Assembly (NCBI GenBank): GCA_002793355.1
Contig: PFQB01000033.1
Location: 1-5,761, forward strand
Direction of reading: 5' to 3'
Source of the DNA: Candidatus Dojkabacteria bacterium CG_4_10_14_0_2_um_filter_Dojkabacteria_WS6_41_15
Lineage (GTDB): Bacteria > Patescibacteriota > Dojkabacteria > GCA-002793355
DNA length: 5,761 nt
The position numbers and the translations under genes are program-made. Positions 1-4,873 of the stretch are shown one piece after another; the stretch's first letter is position 1, and the number at the start of each line of letters is the position of its first letter. The notes beneath the pieces are model-generated. The model saw nothing but the letters and a program-made list of their open reading frames with translations. It did not search any database and was not told where the DNA came from.

Positions 1-17
1 CGTGAGGGCGGGGAGCT

Positions 18-314
18 TCATTCCTTGCTGTTTTCGGCAATTACCTCTTGAGTAGTAGTTGCAGTGCTGGTGGCTTCGGGAACAATAAGGCACAGAATGA
101 TGTAGATAATTACGCCTGATCCGCCTGAGAGAGCCAAGATTACGAACAACAAGCGGATTAGTACTGGATCTATCGTGAGATACTCTGCGATACCACCACA
201 AACGCCACAAATAACTTTGTCGCTTATAGACTTTGTGAGTCTTATTACCGGATTTGGAGTTGAAGTAATTTTTGCGAATCCCTTTTCATTCCCTTTTTTT
301 GTTTTAGTTGCCAT
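18..314 (-). CDS. PspC-domain small membrane protein
   Basis: A 98-residue protein made mainly of one PspC domain at about residues 25-80. The diagnostic core is visible: VICGVCGGIAEYL, then IDPVLIRLLFVI, then a glycine turn (SGGSG) leading into a hydrophobic stretch that ends IVPE. The basic N-terminus (MATKTKKG) and the hydrophobic segment around 53-78 fit an inner-membrane protein with a cytoplasmic N-terminus. The tail (81-98) is Thr/Glu-rich and polar. In Proteobacteria PspC senses envelope stress in the phage-shock response. Stand-alone PspC-domain proteins are widespread and mostly uncharacterised, so a specific role is not claimed. No pspA or pspB is visible. The ATG at 314 has no Shine-Dalgarno sequence but sits directly behind a promoter, which supports this start. 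The gene ends with TGA at a normal family length. Confidence 0.9.
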   Translation of the reverse strand: MATKTKKGNEKGFAKITSTPNPVIRLTKSISDKVICGVCGGIAEYLTIDPVLIRLLFVILALSGGSGVIIYIILCLIVPEATSTATTTQEVIAENSKE

Positions 315-319
315 GTTTG

Positions 320-349
320 ATTATATACAGAGAGATTAATGTTTGTAAA
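320..349 (-). promoter_or_regulatory. Promoter for the pspC-like gene, predicted leaderless
   Basis: On the minus strand a TTTACA -35 box (349-344, one mismatch to TTGACA) is followed by an 18-base spacer and a perfect TATAAT -10 box (325-320). Only five bases (CAAAC) separate the -10 box from the ATG at 314, so transcription should start at or next to the A of the start codon. This fits the lack of a ribosome binding site. The -35 box begins one base beyond the stop codon of the preceding large gene (350-352), so pspC appears to have its own transcription start. The motif match is direct; leaderless transcription is inferred. Confidence 0.65.
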
Positions 350-3300
350 CTACTTAATTTCCATGATAAACGCTACCCAACTGCCACTCCCGGCACTCCA
401 CATAAATTGGGTATGCTCCCGTATTGGTTTTACATAGATTGGGAAGGTCCAATTTCCTCCACCGATTAGGTCCGTTCCACCAAAAGAGGCAAAGTCAGTT
501 GCACCTGTAGTCATTACAGATAATCCAACAACAAGGTTTCCAGATGTCGGTAAAAACTGTTTAGTTGATTGCACACTTCCTGTGCCACTAGTAATATGCG
601 ATTGCACAACTGTACCTGTTAATCCTGTCCATTCGGTAACGTTGGCACCTAACCAAGAAGCCCCACTTCCAGTTATTGTTACTGTGGTCCCTGCACTTGC
701 ACTAATTGTCCCAATCCATACATCTAAAGCTGCACTTCCATTGATAAAGTTTGTAACTTTTGTCCAAGTCACGTTCGTTTGGGAAAGTGTTACCGTTCTT
801 GCTGAGGTATTACCGATAAAGGCAATAAGAGTGTTTCCTACAGTTGGTGTTGAACCTAAGGTGACCCCTAACGCTGTTGTGCTTTGCCCATTTACCGCTT
901 GTTGCACCAAAGTCCCGGCAAAAGGTGATTCTGTAGTTACGGTAGCCCAAGTTCCACCCGAATTTTTTGCTTGAATGATCCCGCTATCGTCTCTAATGCC
1001 ATAACCCGAAGTACCATCTGTCGCGCCAAAGTTAAGGTAACCAGAAGATGCAAGACCAATATTTCCGTTAATGTCCAATTTGTGTTGTGGAGTTGATGTT
1101 CCGATACCAATATTTGTATCAAGAAAGTTAATTTCATCAGTGGTTTGGTCATCGAATTCAATTCTTCCTGCGCCAGCACCTAATCCTAACCACTGATTTG
1201 AGGCCGTAGCATCTGCAAAGAGTGAAGTTCCTGTCATGGTTCCTACAGTTACTGTCCCGCTTGTAGGAGTTGCTGAAGGGTCAATTTCAGTTGCAGTCCC
1301 CGTAGATAGCATTACTTCGTAGCTATCTCCCCCCGTACTTGCTAGGGTTCTGTTAAGGCTAAAGTTAACGGTATACGCATTTGATGAACGAATTAACAGT
1401 GAATAAGTGCTTTCCACATTAAGGGAATTCTCGTCAACTATTTTTATTGTCATGTTATTAGGAGTTGATGCCTCGTCCTGGTCATATGCGGATGTTGCAA
1501 TGCCTGACCAACGGTTCGCTCCGTCATTTGAATTAGGAAGCACAACTCCATTTCTCGTTACGTTGTAGACTGTGTTATAATTCACCTCTCCGTTCACCAT
1601 CCACTCAAGTATAATCTTATTCCCAGCTTTTTTGGGAGTCAGGACAATGTTTAATGGTGTGACTGGGGTTCCATCACCACTCCCAGTTGCGGCATATATT
1701 CCTTGAGTTCTTGTTTGAACGGTTGTCACTGAAGCAACAACGCTTGCTCCACCGCCACCACCTAAACTATTCAATGCTGTCCATGTTCCTGTGCTGTCTT
1801 TATACTCCATGATACCAGCGTTATCCCTGAAACCATAGCCCGTTGAGCTATCAGTCGCGCCAAAATTAAGGTAACCAGAGGCTGCAAGGCCAATGTTTCC
1901 ATTTACATCTAGTTTATGTTGAGGAGTTGATGTTCCAATACCAATATTTGCATCTAGGAAATTTATCTCATCAGTAGTCTGGTCATCGAATTCAACCCGT
2001 CCAGCACCGGCTCCTAGTCCTAACCATTGATTTGATGCCGTCGCATCTGCGAATAAAGATGTTCCCGTCATTGAGCCTACTGTAACGGAGCCTACACCAG
2101 CACTTCCATTCTTCCAAAACTCTGCGTCGGTGTACACCTCGGTTGTGACGTTTGCTGCATGACCGAAGCCGTCAGCTGCGTTTGTTCCTGAGCTCATATG
2201 CTGGACCTCAAAGACCTTGGGGCTGGCTATAGTGAAGCTTCCTTTTATTGTTGATAAAGTTTGCGCATAGTATGTTCCCCCAGTTCGATTATACTCGCTC
2301 GTACCGACGAGCGTTGTTGTGTTGTCCGTAATGTTTTTCAGTATTGCTTGGTGGTTACTAACCATAACTGCGGGAGCAATAATATTTACACGATACGTAC
2401 CGGCGGGAAGGGTGATCTGATTGCTAGATAATGTAACTACTCCAGTTTCATCACTAAGTATTGTATTTAAATCGCGGGTTCTCCACGCACCGAGGGTAAA
2501 TCCACCACCATTTGTGTTTTGCGCTTTTTGGTCTCTTATATGAATATATTGAGTGCCTGCTTCTCCCCCACCTGCTCCCGTGTTGTCGCTCCCGCAGGTC
2601 CAACGTGCATTTGTCGCGTCATACTTTAAGACTTGTCCCTCTGCGCAGGCAACATCGTTTGGTTTGTAGTTTGAATACTTCCCTGCCCCGTTTGCAACTT
2701 GGCTTACATCAACACCGGTGATGAAACCGGAATCATTCGTCCACTGAGAAATATTTGCTGAGGTGAAGTTTGAAGTCCCCAGCCCAGATACAGTTGCACC
2801 AGTATGTGCGTGGGAATCGTTCGCTATGGCAATATTGTCGTAGGTCCCAGAAATATCTCCCCCAAAGGAGGCCGTCAGGTTTAGTTTGCTGGAAAGTGCA
2901 GTACTAAGATCCGTTTGATCTGAAAGTGTTCCAGTGAGTGTACCCCATGCTACTACCCCTGCGCCTGTATCATCCCCACAAACCCAGTGAGTAAGTGACG
3001 CATCGTATTTTAGTACTTGATTATGATCACACGCAATATCATTAGGTTTGTAGTTGAGGTAAACGCCAGTTCCGTTTGCTACTTGAGAGAAATTTAGGCC
3101 GGAAATATACCCAGAATCATTGGTCCACTGTGAGATATTTGTCGAAGTAAAGTTTGCAGTCCCTAATCCAGAAATTGTCACTCCCGTGTGGGCATGAGAA
3201 TCGTCGGCAATAGCAAGGTTGTCATAAGTGCCTGTGACATCACCACCAAAAGTTGCTACTAAGTCGAGTTTGTTACCTAATGCCGAGTTTAAGTCCGTTT

Positions 3301-3961
3301 GGTCTGCTAGTGTGCCACTGATTCCTCCCCATGCTAAGGCTGAGCCACCTGCATCATTAGCGCAAACCCAGTGATTCAAACCCGCATCATATTTTAAGAC
3401 TTGATTTTGAGTACACGCAACATTATTTGGTCGGTAATCGGAGTAAATGCCGGTACCGTTCGCAATTTGTGATTGAGTTAAGCCGGTAATATAGCCAGCG
3501 TTGTTTGTCCACTGAGAGATATTTTGTGAGACGAAATCTGTAGCGGTTAGTTCTCCCATAGCGGGAATGTTACCGCTGTCAGTGTTTCCGCAAATCCAGT
3601 GATTTAAGTCTGCCTCATACCTTAATACTTGGTTTTGTGTACAAGCAACGTTGTTGGGGCGGTAATCAAGAAATAGTCCAGCACCATTCTTTAATTGTGA
3701 GTAATTAACTTCGGTTAAATAACCCGCATTGTTGTTCCATTGAGAAATATCTGGTGAAGAAAAGTTTGCTATAGTTAGATCCTGAACTTGTTGCTGTGCA
3801 TTTGTACGGTCAATTTTATTTTTGTCTGAGTTCAAATACCGAGCCGCCATAAATGAAAAGGTTATTCCGAGGAAAAACCCCAAAATCACCCAATATTTAA
3901 TAGTTTTATTTCGAGTGTCGCTTTTCAATTTTTCTACAAAATGAACAAAGATCCAATACAA
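350..3961 (-). CDS. Membrane-anchored tail-fibre-like surface protein (putative adhesin)
   Basis: A 1203-residue modular protein. Residues 1-20 are polar and basic, and about 22-42 form one membrane segment (YWVILGFFLGITFSFMAA), giving a signal anchor with the rest outside. Four repeats (about 67-126, 143-202, 271-330, 399-458) share [FT]xxxxISQWxNxxGY and a Cys-X16-Cys unit. After repeats 2 and 3 a linker carries WG-[GT]-[IL]-[ST]-GTL-x-DQTDL and SHAHTG, as in phage tail fibres. Residues 469-617 look like a C1q/jelly-roll-type beta domain (IHIRDQKA, TLPAGTYRV, EVYTDAEFWK). The module VTVGxMTGTSLFADAT to GIGTSTPQHKLD occurs twice, at about 625-730 and 903-1008, around a beta-rich domain at 740-895. 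A final beta-rich domain spans 1012-1203. No S74 endosialidase chaperone is visible at the C-terminus. The fibre fold, trimer state and adhesin role are inferred. The start is uncertain: this frame offers only TTG (3961, or 3928 at codon 12) without a clear ribosome binding site, and an in-frame TAA lies at 3977-3979. Confidence 0.85.
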   Translation of the reverse strand: MYWIFVHFVEKLKSDTRNKTIKYWVILGFFLGITFSFMAARYLNSDKNKIDRTNAQQQVQDLTIANFSSPDISQWNNNAGYLTEVNYSQLKNGAGLFLDYRPNNVACTQNQVLRYEADLNHWICGNTDSGNIPAMGELTATDFVSQNISQWTNNAGYITGLTQSQIANGTGIYSDYRPNNVACTQNQVLKYDAGLNHWVCANDAGGSALAWGGISGTLADQTDLNSALGNKLDLVATFGGDVTGTYDNLAIADDSHAHTGVTISGLGTANFTSTNISQWTNDSGYISGLNFSQVANGTGVYLNYKPNDIACDHNQVLKYDASLTHWVCGDDTGAGVVAWGTLTGTLSDQTDLSTALSSKLNLTASFGGDISGTYDNIAIANDSHAHTGATVSGLGTSNFTSANISQWTNDSGFITGVDVSQVANGAGKYSNYKPNDVACAEGQVLKYDATNARWTCGSDNTGAGGGEAGTQYIHIRDQKAQNTNGGGFTLGAWRTRDLNTILSDETGVVTLSSNQITLPAGTYRVNIIAPAVMVSNHQAILKNITDNTTTLVGTSEYNRTGGTYYAQTLSTIKGSFTIASPKVFEVQHMSSGTNAADGFGHAANVTTEVYTDAEFWKNGSAGVGSVTVGSMTGTSLFADATASNQWLGLGAGAGRVEFDDQTTDEINFLDANIGIGTSTPQHKLDVNGNIGLAASGYLNFGATDSSTGYGFRDNAGIMEYKDSTGTWTALNSLGGGGGASVVASVTTVQTRTQGIYAATGSGDGTPVTPLNIVLTPKKAGNKIILEWMVNGEVNYNTVYNVTRNGVVLPNSNDGANRWSGIATSAYDQDEASTPNNMTIKIVDENSLNVESTYSLLIRSSNAYTVNFSLNRTLASTGGDSYEVMLSTGTATEIDPSATPTSGTVTVGTMTGTSLFADATASNQWLGLGAGAGRIEFDDQTTDEINFLDTNIGIGTSTPQHKLDINGNIGLASSGYLNFGATDGTSGYGIRDDSGIIQAKNSGGTWATVTTESPFAGTLVQQAVNGQSTTALGVTLGSTPTVGNTLIAFIGNTSARTVTLSQTNVTWTKVTNFINGSAALDVWIGTISASAGTTVTITGSGASWLGANVTEWTGLTGTVVQSHITSGTGSVQSTKQFLPTSGNLVVGLSVMTTGATDFASFGGTDLIGGGNWTFPIYVKPIREHTQFMWSAGSGSWVAFIMEIK
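938..1255 (-). repeat. Tail-fibre module, second coding copy
   Basis: Encodes residues 903-1008, offset by 278 codons (834 bases) from the first copy. The N-terminal three quarters is nearly identical at protein level, while the DNA differs at many synonymous sites. The last quarter (YGIRDDSGIIQAKNSGGTW against YGFRDNAGIMEYKDSTGTW) has diverged more. It leads directly into the unique C-terminal beta-rich domain. Confidence 0.85.
1772..2089 (-). repeat. Tail-fibre module, first coding copy
   Basis: Encodes residues 625-730 of the large surface protein: VTVGSMTGTSLFADAT, then a WLGLGAGAGR and DDQTTDEINFLD segment, NIGIGTSTPQHKLDVNGNIG, and a YGFRDNAGIMEYKDSTGTW tail. The pattern 'GIGTSTPQHKLDVNG' is common in tail-fibre and endosialidase-chaperone-type surface proteins. 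It pairs with the second copy at 938-1255. Over the 78 residues starting TVG(S/T)MTG I count five substitutions, all conservative or small (S/T, V/I, A/T, V/I, A/S). Confidence 0.85.
2588..3763 (-). repeat. Coding repeat array: four Cys-pair repeats with 128-codon period
   Basis: Within the large surface-protein gene, the repeats start at about 3763, 3535, 3151 and 2767. The last three are exactly 384 bases (128 codons) apart, as judged by the conserved Trp at residues 151, 279 and 407. The first repeat (Trp75) is only 76 codons before the second because it lacks the WG/HxH linker. Complete super-units are 3152-3535 and 2768-3151. Amino-acid similarity is high while many third codon positions differ, so the array is an old, selected duplication rather than a fresh tandem copy. 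Confidence 0.85.
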
Positions 3962-3992
3962 TGAATAATACCATTTTTACCTTGACTCGTCT

Positions 3993-4418
3993 TTAATGAA
4001 GGAATTTGACTTGATCGAGTGTCTCTTCGTCAAATTTCTCTGCAAACCATGCAGTAAGGATTTCTTGAGCTAAACTTTCGCTCGTGTAGCGCAAGCTGAA
4101 ACAGAGGATGTTTGCATTGTCCCATTTTCGAGCGAGTTTTGCCGTTTCCGCGTCCCAGGCAAGTATTGCACGCGCTCCCTTTTCTTTGTTAGCTGCAAGT
4201 GAAACTCCGGTGCCACTCCAGCAACAACCGATTCCCATGTCGAATTCTTTGGTGCCTACCCTTTTTCCTATTTTCAGTCCAATTTCTGCCCAATGCCATT
4301 TCAGGTCTTCATCAGCAAGATGTCCTGCGAGGGTAACCGTGTGCCCGCTGTCGGTAAGCCATTTGTAGATTGAATCTGTTAATGAGGTTTTTTCGTCAGA
4401 GCCAAAGAGGATGTTCAT
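3993..4418 (-). CDS. RpiB/LacA/LacB-family sugar-phosphate isomerase, variant active site
   Basis: A 141-residue protein of normal RpiB length starting MNILFGSDEKT. The family shape is clear: an N-terminal Rossmann-like start with GSD, then GIGCCWSGTGVSLAANK (62-78), a DAETAKLARKW segment (89-99), DNANILCFSLR (100-110), and the family's C-terminal helix (AQEILTAWFAEKF). RpiB interconverts ribose-5-phosphate and ribulose-5-phosphate; LacAB acts on galactose-6-phosphate. Cys66 can be aligned with the catalytic Cys of E. coli RpiB. Glu9 replaces the usual His of the N-terminal GCDH motif, and Trp99 stands where E. coli has the ring-opening His99. These features fit a CW[ST]GTG subfamily I recall among RpiB-related proteins, so the substrate is left open. 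The ATG at 4418 is preferred because the fold begins there; the longer GTG-initiated frame (4463) adds 15 unconvincing residues lying inside the inverted-repeat element. No clear ribosome binding site is seen. The stop lies 31 bases before the surface-protein frame. Confidence 0.88.
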   Translation of the reverse strand: MNILFGSDEKTSLTDSIYKWLTDSGHTVTLAGHLADEDLKWHWAEIGLKIGKRVGTKEFDMGIGCCWSGTGVSLAANKEKGARAILAWDAETAKLARKWDNANILCFSLRYTSESLAQEILTAWFAEKFDEETLDQVKFLH

Positions 4419-4440
4419 AGAAGATGATAACATAGAAATT

Positions 4441-4661
4441 TGATGAAAGCGGGAGTCGCCCACCTTGTAACGACAGCATTGGCGCTACGCGTGCTTCAAG
4501 GAATACATTGAACCCTTCACAAAAACGTGATGGCTGATCACCTTTTTGCTCGGTTCCGCTTTATCGCCTGGATTTTTATTGAACATGCTAAAAGCTTACC
4601 TCGGGCCCGCCCTACATAAAACGAAAATGTTCGTTTTAGTAGGGCTTCGACTCCCTCATCA
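4441..4661. repeat. 221-bp segment bounded by inverted repeats with three internal hairpins
   Basis: The ends are complementary: plus-strand TGATGA-AAGC-GGGAGTCG (4441-4458) pairs with CGACTCCC-TCATCA (4648-4661), giving 14 pairs with a 4-base bulge. Inside are hairpin A (4463-4501: CCTTG/CAAGG, AGCA/TGCT, GCG/CGC), hairpin B (4520-4548: C-AAAAA, C/C mismatch, GTGAT/ATCAC, TTTTT-G) and hairpin C (4609-4645). A closing stem with three arms could be a structured RNA on either strand or a small non-autonomous element of MITE or REP type. No target-site duplication is visible at the ends. The minus strand holds a 33-codon frame (4586-4485) that I do not trust as a gene. No known RNA family was recognised: the RNase P, SRP and tmRNA hallmarks I looked for are absent. 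Confidence 0.5.
4609..4645. repeat. Long stem-loop (hairpin C)
   Basis: On the plus strand GCCCTAC (4609-4615), one bulged A, then TAAAACGAA (4617-4625) pairs with TTCGTTTTA (4630-4638) and GTAGGGC (4639-4645) around a 4-base AATG loop. That is 16 base pairs with a single bulge. Neither side is followed by a T-tract, so it is not a standard intrinsic terminator. It is preceded by the palindrome CGGGCCCG (4602-4609). The structure is direct from the sequence; its role is unknown. Confidence 0.7.
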
Positions 4662-4662
4662 T

Positions 4663-4706
4663 AAAAAAGAGCAAGCTACCTACTTGCAGTAAGTACCTTG
4701 CTCTTT
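4663..4706 (-). terminator. Intrinsic terminator of tRNA-Leu
   Basis: On the minus strand AAAGAGCAAG (4706-4697) pairs perfectly with CTTGCTCTTT (4675-4666). An inner TACTT/AAGTA stem surrounds an ACTGC loop, and the T-run continues to 4663. The stem starts on the tRNA's discriminator base (4706), so the 3' end of the tRNA and the terminator overlap by one base. It should separate the tRNA transcript from the region to its left. Confidence 0.85.
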
Positions 4707-4787
4707 GCCGAGGGCGGGAGTCGAACCCGCACTCCTTTTGGGAAGAGGATTTTAAGTCCTCCGTGTCTGCCATTCCACCACCCCGGC
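4706..4787 (-). tRNA. tRNA-Leu (anticodon UAA)
   Basis: An 82-base class II tRNA. The acceptor arm GCCGGGG pairs with CCTCGGC (one G-U), followed by discriminator A at 4706. The anticodon stem GAGGA/TCCTC encloses the loop CTTAAAA, giving anticodon UAA at 4754-4752. A long variable arm (TCC-CAAAA-GGA) and the T arm GCGGG-TTCGACT-CCCGC confirm the leucine class. The D-region starts TGGTGGAATGGCAGACAC. CCA is not encoded: A73 is followed by AAG, so a CCA-adding enzyme is needed. TACAAT at 4826-4821 could be a -10 box about 34 bases upstream, but no matching -35 is seen. Confidence 0.97.
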
Positions 4788-4789
4788 AC

Positions 4790-4870
4790 TTTAACGAATT
4801 GGTGAATTAGGGAATCAACGATTGTAACTAAATGCAAATTGCTATCTCTCCATTTCACCAACTCGTTAAA
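4790..4870 (-). repeat. 17-bp inverted repeat with 47-base loop between the TPR gene and tRNA-Leu
   Basis: Plus-strand 4790-4806 (TTTAACGAATTGGTGAA) is complementary to 4854-4870 with one mismatch, which becomes a G-U pair in a minus-strand transcript. The stem begins four bases after the TPR stop codon and ends three bases before the tRNA 5' end, filling the whole intergenic gap. No T-run follows, so it is not a classical terminator. It may protect the 3' end of the TPR mRNA or mark a processing boundary before the tRNA; both ideas are inference. Confidence 0.7.
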
Positions 4871-4873
4871 TCT

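Noticed and set aside
582..974. Plus-strand 130-codon open frame
   Set aside because: It is antisense to the C-terminal region of the large surface protein, rich in Val/Pro with no domain pattern; a shadow frame.
2588..3763. CRISPR-like or non-coding tandem repeat
   Set aside because: The 384-base periodicity is in frame, encodes conserved residues and varies mainly at third positions; it is a protein repeat.
350..3961. Prophage remnant
   Set aside because: Only fibre-like domains are present, on a protein with a membrane anchor; no structural, lysis, integrase or packaging gene is visible in the window.
4108..4368. Plus-strand 86-codon open frame
   Set aside because: It lies antisense to the well-supported RpiB-like gene and has no recognisable motif.
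4520..4548. Bidirectional intrinsic terminator at hairpin B
   Set aside because: The GC-containing stem is only five pairs with a C/C mismatch before the A/T flank, too weak to call with confidence.
4441..4661. tmRNA, because the right arm reads GGGCTTCGACTCCC like a T arm and the ends pair
   Set aside because: The T stem does not pair properly with a 7-base loop, no tRNA-like acceptor/D region is present, and no tag-peptide frame ending in Ala-Ala was found.
4441..4661. RNase P RNA or SRP RNA
   Set aside because: The conserved RNase P P4 sequences (GAGGAAAGTCC, ACAGAA) and the SRP GGAAGCAGC loop are absent.
4676..4861. Minus-strand open frame of 61 codons across the tRNA
   Set aside because: It is a translation of tRNA-Leu and its terminator; the GRHGGLK and VRVRLPPS stretches come from tRNA arms.
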